Shown: one piece after another, positions 27,940 to 37,067 of the stretch | Numbering within the stretch: the stretch's first letter is position 1 | Layout of the letters: each line of letters opens with the position of its first letter | NCBI GenBank assembly: GCA_964409775.1 | Contig: CAYPEI010000014.1 | Location: 1 to 64,000 of the forward strand | Length of the DNA: 64,000 bases | Source: JAHBXL01 sp964409775 | GTDB taxonomy: Bacteria; Planctomycetota; Phycisphaerae; Phycisphaerales; UBA1924 | Direction: 5' to 3' | The notes under the pieces: model-generated | What the model was told of the DNA's origin: nothing | The model's input: only the letters and a program-made list of their open reading frames with translations | Database searches by the model: none | Position numbers and translations under genes: made by a program

Positions 27940-28668
27940 TCACCCGCACCCGCCGAACCACGCGCTCAGGAACGCGAAGAGGTCGGGCACGTCGTTGCCG
28001 GGTGTGCCGCCGAGGTCGGCACGGACGTCACCCGCAAACCACGCGCTGAGGTAGGCAATCAGATCCGGCACCGCGATTGCGCCCGAGCCGTCAAAGTCGG
28101 CGATGCACGGCAGGCCGGTAGTCCAATCGAGCCGGACCTCCGCCGCGGCATAGCCGTCAACAGGATTGCCGGACGCATCTCCCAGGTACACGCGATAGGT
28201 CGCCTGGTAGCGGCCGGTCTGGAGCGTGGAGTACCAGTTGTGCGCCATCATGCCGTTCCACGAGATCGCTTCCGGGCTGCCTCCGGTGCCGAAGATCGGC
28301 GCGTACGCCGAGGCCGAGGTCCGCGCGGCATAAGCACCCAGCCCGGGGGTAGCGCTCAGCTCCTCGATCCACAGGCTCGTGCCCGGCGGAAGCGTCCACG
28401 CGCCGGAAATCACCCAGCCATATTGCCCGTTGTACATCGTCTCGGTCAGGCAGTCGGCGGGTGCGTCGTAAACCTCGCCGGGATACGCGCGCAGGATCAG
28501 CGCAGCACCATCATTCTTGTGAATGTCCAGCGCTGCGCCGTCGAAGCCGACTTCGACATGCACCATCGGACCGCCGAGCCGCGGTGTGTCCGCGCTCGCG
28601 GAAGCTGCAAGGCCCAGAACGGCGAGGACTCGGAAAGCAGTTACGACGGTGAGTGAGGAGCGCATCAT
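27940..28668 (-). CDS. Secreted protein with duplicated C-terminal DFDGSG/FAFLSAWF motif
   Basis: A 242-residue protein with a signal peptide (VVTAFRVLAVLGLAASASA, cleavage near 27). The middle (residues 30-180) is beta-rich and not recognised (HVEVGFDGAALDIH, RYQATYRVYLGDASG). The C-terminus has CIADFDGSGAIAVPDLIAYLSAWF and then DVPDLFAFLSAWFGGCG, a dockerin-like, Ca-binding-style pair found at the ends of many exported planctomycete (Phycisphaerales) proteins; it may act as a sorting or attachment tag. It follows the prepilin-like gene by 21 bases, so both are probably one transcript. Confidence 0.75.
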   Translation of the reverse strand: MMRSSLTVVTAFRVLAVLGLAASASADTPRLGGPMVHVEVGFDGAALDIHKNDGAALILRAYPGEVYDAPADCLTETMYNGQYGWVISGAWTLPPGTSLWIEELSATPGLGAYAARTSASAYAPIFGTGGSPEAISWNGMMAHNWYSTLQTGRYQATYRVYLGDASGNPVDGYAAAEVRLDWTTGLPCIADFDGSGAIAVPDLIAYLSAWFAGDVRADLGGTPGNDVPDLFAFLSAWFGGCG

Positions 28669-28689
28669 CAGGTCTCCGTATGCGGGTGT

Positions 28690-29409
28690 TTAGCGGGCCG
28701 TGGCGGGATTCCAGTTGTCCACGCCAGCGGCTCGGTCAAAGGTCTTGAGAAGCGGCATGCCCGCGACGCGACCGTCGAGGAAGGCGTAGCCGGAGCCGCC
28801 GGTCTTCGAGTGACGCGAAGTCTCGATCTCGGGCGGTGCGTCAAACTGCACCCAGAAATGCGCCATCGCGTGGTCCGCGCGGGTGGAGGTGAGCAACTCG
28901 CCGAAGAGGATGGTGCGGCACGGCCGCGGAGTTTGATCGATGCGCCGCCAGCCCGACCGGCACGACGAATCAAGTTCCTGGCCCGAGAGTTCGTAGTAGA
29001 CGTTGTAGGCGTAGGTCTGCCCGGCGTCGCGCCGGTCCAGCGGGCATCGGTACTGTGTCGCCTGGACCTGCGCAAAGCGATCCGCCTCGTGCTCGGCATT
29101 GATGTACGGCAGGTAGGCGTATCCCCACGGCGTGATGCCCGCCGCGAAGGCGGAGTGGGAACTGCGCGGGAGCATGTCGCGCCAGTCGCCTGAATACATC
29201 GTGGTGGCCTGGCCCAGCGTCCGCAGGCGGACGAGGCAGAAGGTGGACTTGGCCTGCGCACTCGCGCCGGCAAGGGCCGGGAGCGCAAGCCCGAGCATGA
29301 GGCTGATAATCGTGATGACGACCAGCAGTTCGATGAGCGTGAAGGCCCCGCTTGGAGCGGCGGGGCAGGGCTGGAGGTTCGACCGGCCGGCGGGTGGGGA
29401 GGTCTGCAT
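28690..29409 (-). CDS. Type II secretion/pilin-like protein with prepilin N-terminus
   Basis: A 239-residue protein. Residues 20-50 carry the prepilin cleavage and methylation motif GAFTLIELLVVITIISLMLGLALPAL (key part GAFTLIELLVVI), where the peptidase cuts after Gly. The mature head (FCLVRLRTLGQATTMYSGDWRD; SGGSGYAFLDGRV near the end) resembles the many planctomycete pseudopilins that end in a 'FLDGHV'-like motif. AGGGA precedes the ATG. The promoter at 29444-29472 reads into it and the secreted protein gene follows. Confidence 0.85.
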   Translation of the reverse strand: MQTSPPAGRSNLQPCPAAPSGAFTLIELLVVITIISLMLGLALPALAGASAQAKSTFCLVRLRTLGQATTMYSGDWRDMLPRSSHSAFAAGITPWGYAYLPYINAEHEADRFAQVQATQYRCPLDRRDAGQTYAYNVYYELSGQELDSSCRSGWRRIDQTPRPCRTILFGELLTSTRADHAMAHFWVQFDAPPEIETSRHSKTGGSGYAFLDGRVAGMPLLKTFDRAAGVDNWNPATAR

Positions 29410-29443
29410 GGTGTCCCTATCGGTTGAGATAGAGTTCTAGATA

Positions 29444-29472
29444 TGTATATCGATAATATATTGAAGAGTCAA
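29444..29472 (-). promoter_or_regulatory. Sigma-70-type promoter of the pseudopilin gene
   Basis: On the minus strand TTGACT (29472-29467) and TATACA (29449-29444) are separated by exactly 17 bases in a strikingly AT-rich stretch. The distance to the start codon is about 35 bases. Confidence 0.75.
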
Positions 29473-29596
29473 GGCCGGTTGGCCGGAAACTGCGGCGGCA
29501 CGACCCGGCAGGTTTGAGAGCCGCGGTCGAGAGGGCCGAACGCCGATTTTGGAGCCGCCGGCCTCCGGGAAGGCCGCGCGTCGGGCCGAGGGGTGC

Positions 29597-29629
29597 AAAA
29601 AACAACCGGGGCCATTGCTGGCCCCGGCT
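29597..29629 (-). terminator. Rho-independent terminator of the RRM gene
   Basis: On the minus strand a GCCGGGGCC/GGCCCCGG stem with a 6-base loop is followed by TTGTTTTTT. It lies about 70 bases after the RRM stop codon. Confidence 0.85.
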
Positions 29630-29701
29630 GACTACTTGGCTTGTACACCCGGCCTTGCGGACGGGCGACTTGAGGCGAGCCGCGAGCGGCTCTCCGAGTG
29701 A

Positions 29702-30007
29702 TTACCACTTGCCGCGGCCGCCGCCGCCACCGAATCCGCCGCGGCCACCGCCGCCGCCGCCGGCCTCGCGGGGCTTGGCCTCGTTGACGGTCAGGCCGCG
29801 GCCATCGACGGACTTGCCGTTGAGGGCGGTCATCGCGGCACGGGCCTGGGTGTCGTCGGTCATTTCGACGAAGCCGAAGCCGCGGGGGCGGCCGGTTTCG
29901 CGGTCCATGACGAGGGATGCGGACGCGACAGCGCCGTGCGCCTCGAACATCTCGCGCATCTGGGCCTCGGTGGTGTTGAAAGAGAGATTGCCTACGTAAA
30001 TCTTCAT
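29702..30007 (-). CDS. RRM-type glycine-rich RNA-binding protein
   Basis: A 101-residue protein. It begins KIYVGNLSF (RNP2), has RGFGFVEM (RNP1) near residue 45, and ends in a Gly/Arg tail (GGGGGGRGGFGGGGGRGKW). This single-RRM-plus-glycine form is common in cyanobacteria and planctomycetes, where such proteins bind RNA and often respond to cold. The ATG at 30007 matches the conserved MKIYVGN start; the open frame upstream is not family-like. AAGGCAG lies upstream. It ends at its own terminator, so it is monocistronic. Confidence 0.93.
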   Translation of the reverse strand: MKIYVGNLSFNTTEAQMREMFEAHGAVASASLVMDRETGRPRGFGFVEMTDDTQARAAMTALNGKSVDGRGLTVNEAKPREAGGGGGGRGGFGGGGGRGKW

Positions 30008-30217
30008 GACGCTTCTGCCTTGCCCGTGGAGATTGAAAACCGCTGCTTGAACTCGGGCTGAGAAAGCGTCGGAAACCCCGAGTGACGGACCTGCAATGGT
30101 CACAGCCGCTCGGTGCTATTGGAAAGCAATCCTAGCCGGCGCACGCGCCCCGAAAGCGGAATTCCACGAAAAATGCGGACGGGGCGGAATGGAGGCCGAG
30201 GCTCGCCGTGCCGAAAG

Positions 30218-30544
30218 TCACAGGCCTTCGGCGATCCGCTCGTCGAGGTCGCGCACCCAGCGGCGGCACGTCGAGGCATCGAACCGCGGCGGCAGGGTGA
30301 GTTCGGGCCTGGCCGCGAGCACCGCGTCGATCACCGCCTGCGCGACGCGCGACGGCGACGACTGCCCATGGCACCAGAACTCGTAGTCCACCCAGGAAAG
30401 GGTCATCTCGTGGCGGCTGGAGTCCGGGGCGCCCGGGCGGGAGAGGGAGACCTCGAATCGCCAGCCCGAAGGGGCCTCGTATTCACGGCCGATCTCCGCC
30501 GCGGCGCGAGTGGATGCGACTGGATTGTCCTGTCCCGGTACCAT
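30218..30544 (-). CDS. Small hypothetical protein
   Basis: A 108-residue soluble protein (YEAPSGWRFEVSLSRPG, then SWVDYEFWCHGQSSPSRVAQAVIDAVLAARPE, ending RRWVRDLDERIAEGL). The strand-turn-strand-helix order suggests a compact alpha/beta domain. The longer frame to 31819 on this strand is the shadow of the ABC permease; the ATG at 30544 is the last before that overlap, about 115 bases from the permease start, leaving room for divergent promoters. Family not recognised. Confidence 0.55.
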   Translation of the reverse strand: MVPGQDNPVASTRAAAEIGREYEAPSGWRFEVSLSRPGAPDSSRHEMTLSWVDYEFWCHGQSSPSRVAQAVIDAVLAARPELTLPPRFDASTCRRWVRDLDERIAEGL

Positions 30545-30659
30545 CGATTCAGAGTGTATCGGCCAATCGTCGGCGGACCTTGGGCGGACTCGAAGGCCGC
30601 CGGGAAGCGCCGGATTTTGTCGCGATGGGCTCAAGTCGAACCGCGGTGTGCGAACCACG

Positions 30660-31952
30660 ATGAACCTCTCCTTTCTGCTCGAGATGATCCGCCTGGGCGT
30701 CGGCAACCTGCGCCGCCACAAACTGCGCAGCGTGCTGACGGCGATGGGGATCATCTTCGGCATCGCCGCGGTGATCACGATGGTGAGCATCGGCAAGGGC
30801 AAGGAGCGCGATGCGCTCGAGCGGATCGAGCGGATGGGTGCGAAGAACATCATCATCCGCTCGCAGAAGCCGCCCGAGAGCCAGCAGGCGGGGGGCGGCG
30901 GCCAGCGGGGCCGCAGCATCAAGTACGGCATCACCCGCGCCGACCTCGAAGTGTTCAAGAGCAACTTTCCCGCCGCCGAGGCCCTCGTCCCGCTGAAGGA
31001 AGTGGGGGGGCAGGTGCTCCGCGGCGCCAGGCGACAGACCAGCCAGGCGCACGGCGTGACGCCGGACCTGCCGGACGCCGCGAGGATCCGCGTGGCCCGG
31101 GGCCGGTACATCACCCCGGAGGACATCGAGCAGCGGTCCATGGTGGCGGTGATCGGCTCGGAGGTGGCCAAGGAGATGTTCCCGCTGGAAGATGCGCTCG
31201 GCGCGACGCTGCGCATCGATGACAAGACCGTGAAGGTCGTGGGGATCCTCGCGCCGCTGGGGCTCGCGGGCGGCGCGGGCGGCGCGCAGGTCGGCCGCGA
31301 CCTCAACCTCGATGTGCACATCCCGATCTCCACGGCCGCGCTGGCGTTCGGGGACCGGGTGATCCGGCGGACGAGCGGCAACTTCTCGAGTTCGGAGGTG
31401 GAGGTCAGCGAGTTGTACCTCGTCGCGCCGACACGGGAGGATGTCTCGGCGTACGCGGAGTCGGCGCGGCGGATCATGGAGGTCCGGCATCCGGGGATGA
31501 TCGATGTCGGGATCGTGGTGCCGTACGAACTGCTCGCCGAGGCACGGCGCGAGGCGCTGACATGGCAGGCGGTGCTGGGGGCGATCGCGGGCATCTCGCT
31601 GCTGGTCGGCGGGATCGGGATCATGAACATCATGCTCGCGAACGTGACCGAGCGGACACGGGAGATCGGTATCCGCCGGGCCCTGGGCGCGACGCGCCGG
31701 GCGATCACGCTGCAGTTCCTGGTCGAGTGCAGCGTGCTGAGCGTGCTGGGCGGCATGCTGGGCGTGGCGCTGGGCGTGGGCGGCAGCCTCGGGATCGGGG
31801 CGGTGCCCATGCTGAACATGCCGACCTACCTGACGGCGTGGTCGATCCTGCTGTCGTTCCTGGTCGCGGCGTTCACGGGCGTGGTGTTCGGGCTGTATCC
31901 CGCGGTGCAGGCGAGCCGGCAGGACCCGATCGTCGCGCTGCGGCATGACTGA
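30660..31952 (+). CDS. MacB/FtsX-type ABC transporter permease
   Basis: A 430-residue inner-membrane protein. It has the MacB layout: helix 1 at residues 20-42 (RSVLTAMGIIFGIAAVITMVSIG; key part LTAMGIIFGIAAV), a large periplasmic domain (about 45-300) with GRYITPEDIEQRSMVAVIG, then three helices with GGIGIMNIMLANVTERTREIGIRRALGA (key part GGIGIMNIMLANV) and a final one ending VFGLYPAVQASRQDPI. No ATPase gene is adjacent, so its partner must be encoded elsewhere. Its family exports lipoproteins, peptides or macrolides by mechanotransmission. No strong ribosome site. Confidence 0.9.
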   Translation: MNLSFLLEMIRLGVGNLRRHKLRSVLTAMGIIFGIAAVITMVSIGKGKERDALERIERMGAKNIIIRSQKPPESQQAGGGGQRGRSIKYGITRADLEVFKSNFPAAEALVPLKEVGGQVLRGARRQTSQAHGVTPDLPDAARIRVARGRYITPEDIEQRSMVAVIGSEVAKEMFPLEDALGATLRIDDKTVKVVGILAPLGLAGGAGGAQVGRDLNLDVHIPISTAALAFGDRVIRRTSGNFSSSEVEVSELYLVAPTREDVSAYAESARRIMEVRHPGMIDVGIVVPYELLAEARREALTWQAVLGAIAGISLLVGGIGIMNIMLANVTERTREIGIRRALGATRRAITLQFLVECSVLSVLGGMLGVALGVGGSLGIGAVPMLNMPTYLTAWSILLSFLVAAFTGVVFGLYPAVQASRQDPIVALRHD

Positions 31953-31967
31953 GCGCGGGCTGCGCGG

Positions 31968-31995
31968 AAAAAAGGCCCGGCGTCTGCCGGGCCTT
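31968..31995 (-). terminator. Rho-independent terminator of infC
   Basis: On the minus strand AAGGCCCGGC/GCCGGGCCTT with a 4-base loop is followed by TTTT, 28 bases after the infC stop. The plus strand lacks a T run, so it serves infC rather than the ABC permease. Confidence 0.88.
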
Positions 31996-32023
31996 GAGGG
32001 TCGCGCGAAGCGTGAACACTGGT

Positions 32024-32764
<741 letters not shown>

Positions 32765-32772
32765 GGTCGGGA

Positions 32773-32778
32773 CTCCTT
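32773..32778 (-). promoter_or_regulatory. Ribosome-binding site that decides the infC start
   Basis: AAGGAG on the minus strand, 8 bases before the ATC at 32764. It overlaps the TAA stop that closes the infC frame upstream. No other start codon is in range. Confidence 0.85.
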
Positions 32779-33059
32779 AGAAGTCAACGGTCTGCCGGTG
32801 CTGCGGGACGATCCGCGGCGTCGGTGCGGGACAACTTTCACTCGGTGAGTTGCGGGAAGGCCGGGATGTGCGATTCGAGGGCGTCATGAGACGCGACCAC
32901 GAAGGCACGGTCCTGCGGTGGGGTTGCGTGACCAGAGGCGATTCATCAGCGGAGCATGCCCCTTGGGGGGGATTCGAACTCAACACCGGCTGGGCCGCAC
33001 GGCCCGGCTCGGACTTCCGGCATAAGGCTAACCCATGGCGACGGTTCGGGCAAGCCCGT

Positions 33060-34436
33060 TCAGGCCTGCCATGCGAGCAGGATGACGTTGAAGACGACGC
33101 TGATGACCAGCAGGACGACCATGATGACGAAGAGGTTCATGGGCACCCGGCGGCCCTCGGTGGCGGCGGACTGGTCGACCGCCATGAGGCCGGCGGCCTG
33201 GGACTCGGCCTGGGCGAGGCTGGCCATGTCGAGGGCGGCCATGTCTCGGTGGGCGATGGGGGGCGTTTCGCCCTTGCGGACGGCGCGGAGGTCGGCCAGC
33301 AGATCGGCGCACGACTGGTAGCGTTCCTTGGGGTTCTTGGCCATCATCATTTCGATGACCTCGGAGATGCCCGCGGAGAGTTTGGGGTTGACGTGGTCGG
33401 GGGCGTTGAGGGGCTGCTTGAGGTGGGCGTGCATGACCGCCGACGGGTTCTTGCCGTCGAAGGGGACGGCCCCGGTGACCATGTGGTAGAGGGTTGCGCC
33501 GAGCGAGTAGATGTCGGTGGGGGGGCCGATCTTGATCTCGCCGCGGATCTGCTCGGGGGAGATGTAGTAGGGGGTTCCGAAGGCCTTTCCCTGCTCGGCC
33601 TCGGCGGCTTCCTTGTCGGAGATGCCGCGGGCGAGGCCCATGTCCGCGAGTTTGGCGACGCCCTCCTTGGTGAGCATGATGTTCTTGGGCTTGACGTCGC
33701 GGTGGATGAGGCCCTTCTGGTGGGCGTGGTGGAGGGCCTCGGCGATCTGGATGATGATGTCGACGGCCTCGGCCTCGGGGCAGCGCTTGTGCTTGACGAT
33801 GTCGTCGTAGACGGTGCGGCCCTCGACGTACTCCATCACGAAGTAGTGGTACTCGCCGGCCTGGCCGACGTCGTAGGCCTGGACGATGTTGGGATGATTG
33901 AGGAGCGCGGCGGCGCGGCCCTCGGCGTAGAACCGTTCGATGAACTGGGTGCTGGTGGTGAACTTGCGCGGCAGGACCTTGATGGCCACGAGCCGGTCGA
34001 GGGAGAGTTGGCGGGCCTTGAAGACCGTGGCCATGGCGCCCTGGCCGAGTTTGCCGAGGATCTTGTAGCCGGGGATCTGCTGGCCGGAACTCTCGGCCTC
34101 GGCCTGGGCGCGGAGGCGCTCGAGTTGGCGCGTGGTGATGTAGTCGTTCTGAACGAGGAGGTGGGAGAGGGAGCGCTGGTTGCCCTCGGTCGCGACGGTG
34201 CGGGCCTGCTCCATGCAGTGCTGCACCTCCTCGGAGGTGGCGAGGCCCTGGTCGACGACGATGCGGCCGATGATGGTGTCGATGTTGGTCCCGCCCTTGG
34301 TCTTGCGGGAGTTGCCACCGGAGGAGCCGCCGGAGATGCCTGTCTCGTGCGAGCCGTCGCGCGCGGCCTCCGCGGCCGCCTTGGCGTCCATGGGCGCGGT
34401 CTCGGAGAGGTCGGTGCTTGGTCGTTCCTTTGCCAT
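33060..34436 (-). CDS. Hanks-type Ser/Thr protein kinase with C-terminal membrane anchor
   Basis: A 458-residue protein. Residues 50-115 form a helical N-terminal domain (GRIVVDQGLATSEEVQHCM, DYITTRQLERL), the 'different-delay' style helices often preceding planctomycete kinases. The kinase spans about 125-390: GKLGQGAMATVFKA (P loop), AIKVLPR (Lys), HRDVKPKN (catalytic loop) and LADMGLARG, where DFG is replaced by DMG. GTPYYISPEQ is the activation segment end. One membrane helix lies at the extreme C-terminus (LFVIMVVLLVISVVFNVILLAW), so the kinase faces the cytoplasm. No adjacent substrate or phosphatase. Confidence 0.92.
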   Translation of the reverse strand: MAKERPSTDLSETAPMDAKAAAEAARDGSHETGISGGSSGGNSRKTKGGTNIDTIIGRIVVDQGLATSEEVQHCMEQARTVATEGNQRSLSHLLVQNDYITTRQLERLRAQAEAESSGQQIPGYKILGKLGQGAMATVFKARQLSLDRLVAIKVLPRKFTTSTQFIERFYAEGRAAALLNHPNIVQAYDVGQAGEYHYFVMEYVEGRTVYDDIVKHKRCPEAEAVDIIIQIAEALHHAHQKGLIHRDVKPKNIMLTKEGVAKLADMGLARGISDKEAAEAEQGKAFGTPYYISPEQIRGEIKIGPPTDIYSLGATLYHMVTGAVPFDGKNPSAVMHAHLKQPLNAPDHVNPKLSAGISEVIEMMMAKNPKERYQSCADLLADLRAVRKGETPPIAHRDMAALDMASLAQAESQAAGLMAVDQSAATEGRRVPMNLFVIMVVLLVISVVFNVILLAWQA

Positions 34437-34779
34437 GCGTCGAGAGCGGTCGGCCGCCCGTCAAGGGTGCCGACAGAAGGGGCGGGGTCAAGGGTATGTG
34501 AACAAAGCCTGTGGAGCGATAACTCGTTGTGCGAAGAACGGATGAGCGTGCGGGCGGGCGGCGGGTGCGATCGGGGGACCGCGACGCCTGCCCCATGAGT
34601 GTACGTTCGGGAATGGTGCGTTGTTTCGGAGTTGTTCGGCGGTGACTCGGTCAGGTCGCAGGCGGAGACGCGTGCGCGGCGTGCGCAGAGGAGTGCCGGC
34701 GGTGGTTGTGCGGGATGGTGCGAACCACTGAAGCGTTACGCGGAGGGCGCGGAGTCTGGACAAGGGAGCGGAGGGCGTT
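34437..34779. other. Gene-free stretch
   Basis: Between the kinase start and the end of the interrupted gene I see no supported gene, repeat or terminator. Open frames on both strands are Arg/Pro/Gly-rich GC artefacts. Confidence 0.5.
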
Positions 34780-35766
34780 TTATCCGGACTGCGTGTGAGA
34801 CCGTCTTCTGTGCACGGATGGGACGCGCTGGTCGCCTGGGTGCGAGGAGGGATCGCGCGGGGAGGTGATGACGGGTGATCGGTCTCGTTGGGCGGTCGCA
34901 CTGGCAACGGAGGGATGTGAATCAACGACGAGGTGCGCGGAGGGCGGGATTGAGGGCGAGGTGGGAGCGGCGGGCGGTTCGGTGGGCGTGGGCGATGGGG
35001 CGAGAGGCTCAACGCGTGGCGGGGAGTCATCCGAGTCGTCGGTGCAGGTCGGAGCGTCGTGGTGGGACGGGGGTTCGGGCGGTGGTTTGGGCGCGGAGCG
35101 ATGCGTCGTTGCCGGCGCGTGGGCCGGCGCGCGGGCGCGGAGGACGGGGTGGGCGGCGTACTTGAGTTCGAGTTCATCGAAGCGGTCGAGGCGGCGCTCT
35201 TCGTGGGCGACGAGGGTGAGGAGGCGGGCCGCGGCGATGTTGGAGGCGCGGGTGGGGTTGCCGTCGTCGCCGCGGAGGTTGACGGTGATGTGGAGGTTGC
35301 GGATGGCGTCGTGCTTGATCTCGGCGAGACCGGCCTCGATGCAGGCGCGGTTGTGGTAGTAGTCGACGGCGTTGTCGTCGTCGGATGGGGATGATGGGGC
35401 GGGTTCGGTGCGCTCATGCGGGTCGGAGGATGGAGGGTGCGCGGCGGCGGTCGCGCTGAACGGCTTTTGTGCGCGCAGGGTCGCTGGTTGTGGGTGTGTG
35501 GATTTGGTTGCGCGCGGGGTGTCTGGCGACGCGACGGGCTTTTCTGCGCGCAGAGTCGCTTGTTCAAGGTGTGCGGATTAGGTCGCGTGCGGGGTGTCTG
35601 GCGAAGCGGCGGGCTTTTCTGCGCGCAGGGTCGCTGGTTCAAGGTGTGTGGATTCGGTCGCGCGCGGAGTGTCTGGCGAAGCGGCGAGTTTTTCTGCGCG
35701 CAGAGTCGCTTGTTCAAGGTGTGCGGATTCGGTCGCGCGGGTGGAGTCGAGTGAGACGGTGAGCAT
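34780..35766 (-). pseudogene. Hypothetical protein gene with a stop inside N-terminal 25-residue repeats
   Basis: From the ATG at 35766 (GGGGG upstream) one frame runs 328 codons to TAA at 34780, broken only at codon 63 (35580-35578). The N-terminus is a 25-residue repeat, ATES-HLE-ATLRAEK-AASPDTP, in four copies. The codon after R-A-T is GAA in copies 1 and 2, TAA in copy 3, AAA in copy 4, so one G-to-T change explains the stop. After the repeats comes an ordered domain (DYYHNRACIEAGLAEIKHDAIRNLHITVNL, then AARLLTLVAHEERRLDRFDELELKY; key parts only), then a Pro/Ser-rich tail. No known family. It could be a recent pseudogene, a readthrough case or a sequencing error. Confidence 0.6.
35462..35744. 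repeat. 75-bp tandem repeat, nearly four copies
   Basis: Units begin at 35462, 35537, 35612 and 35687, exactly 75 bases apart; the last is partial. Copies 2 to 4 differ at only a few bases. 75 is a multiple of three, so copy number can change without shifting the reading frame of the gene they lie in. Confidence 0.9.
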
Positions 35767-35871
35767 GGCGCAGTCCCCCTTTGTGTGAGTGCGTGCGTGT
35801 GTGTGTCCCCGGCCCGTGCCTGTTCTCCGGCGGCGATGGTGGTGGCGCGGGAGTCGAGGCGGAATGCGGGC

Positions 35872-35900
35872 AGTGTACTCGAAGGATGGGGTACTTGCAA
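35872..35900 (-). promoter_or_regulatory. Promoter of the interrupted gene
   Basis: On the minus strand TTGCAA (35900-35895) and TACACT (35877-35872) are separated by 17 bases, about 105 bases before the start codon at 35766. A GT-rich run (35786-35806) lies between. Confidence 0.6.
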
Positions 35901-36051
35901 GGTGTTTGTTTGGGTTGTAAACAGACGGGGATGGGCGCGGCGCGAGCGATTGGAGTCTGGGTTGAAGCGGCGATGGGGAGGGGCTTCCGGCCGCCAGAGT
36001 GATGGTGGGAAGTGGGGGCGGTGCAATTGGCGGGAGGTTGCGCGCTGTGCG

Positions 36052-36993
36052 CGGGCGGGTGATCATCGCGGGTCGCTGTGCAAAGGGGCTTCGCCCCCTT
36101 GCGACCCCCAAAGGCAAGAAGACCGGAACGCTGTCCACGGGTTGCGCATCGCTGCGCGATGCTCCACCCGTGGCAACCAACCTGCGCCCCTGCGGGGCTG
36201 AAGAGCGCGGATGGAACAGGACGGAACGCGAATGAAGGCAACGCCCTCCCTCACGGTCGGGCTGCTTATTGAAACCGTTCGCAGTGCCATCGTGCGCGAG
36301 TCGGTGCGAGATGCTCTGCGCGATGTGTCCACCCCCCGGCCCCCTCTCATGGGATGGGAGGGGGAGAGAGAACCGGGAGAACCGGGGATGCTGTCCACGG
36401 GTTGCGCATCGCTCCGCGATGCTCCACCAGTGGCTACATTCCGTCGCCCCTGCGGGGCTGAAGAGCAAGGATGAATGCGGGTAGGCAGATCTGAGTTCCT
36501 CGGGAGTGCTCACGGGTTCTGCATCACTGCGCGATGTTCCACCCGTGGCAACCAACCTGCGCCCCTGCGGGGCTGAAGAGCACGCGCGGGCGGGTGATCA
36601 GCGCGGGTCGCTGTGCAAATGGGCTTCGCCCCTTTGCGATCCCCAAGGGCGAGAAGTCCGGAACGCTTTCCACGGGTTGCGCATCGCTGCGCGATGCTCC
36701 ACCCGTGGCAACCAACCTGTGCCCCTGCGGGGCTGAAGAGCACGCTGGCGGGTGATCAGCGCGGGTCGCTGTGCAAAGGGGCTTCGCCCCCTTGCGACCC
36801 CCAGAGGCGAGAAGACCGGCTTTCCACGGGTTGCGCTCGTCACCTTCGGTGACTCGCTCCACCGGTGGCTACATTCCGTCGCCCCTGCGGGGCGTTCAAG
36901 GCAGCAGAGATTGATCAGGTGCCTGCAGGTCGGACATCGCTGCGAGATGCTTACCCGTGGCAACGCTCGTGCGCCCCTGCGGGGCTGAAGAGC
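36052..36993 (+). repeat. Composite array of palindromic repeats (class A and class B)
   Basis: Class B copies start near 36133, 36393, 36508, 36669, 36823 and (partial) 36930. Each contains CCACGGGTT, a GCATCGCTGCGCGATGC inner palindrome, CACCCGTGG closing the long stem, then GCCCCTGCGGGGC and TGAAGAGC. Class A precedes three of them (36052, 36585, 36746): GGCGGGTGATCA, CGGGTCGCTGTGC, an AAGGGGCTTCGCCCCTT hairpin and GCGACCCCC. Two B variants alternate after the stem (GGCAACCAACCTGC or GGCTACATTCCGTC). Between copies, near 36335-36365, lies another CT-rich palindrome. No gene is supported in 35901-37067. Confidence 0.9.
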
Positions 36994-37067
36994 GCGGAAC
37001 CCACTTCAAAGCACGTGGGATCCGTGGCACGGCAGGGCAAAGAGATCAGATGCGCCGCGTGCCGCGA

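Noticed and set aside
32950..33025. A tRNA or tmRNA suggested by GATTCGAAC and a GGGCCGCACGGCCC hairpin
   Set aside because: The GTTCGAATC element has no pairing T stem, no CCA or acceptor stem could be drawn, and no tmRNA tag (AxxxxYALAA) reading frame fits before the kinase gene.
34599..35394. Plus-strand Gly/Arg/Val-rich frames
   Set aside because: They are antisense to the interrupted minus-strand gene, whose frame is supported by a repeat with 25-codon period, promoter and ribosome site.
36052..36993. CRISPR array
   Set aside because: The repeats are long (about 75-150 bp), palindromic and irregularly spaced, there are no uniform spacers, and no cas gene is present.
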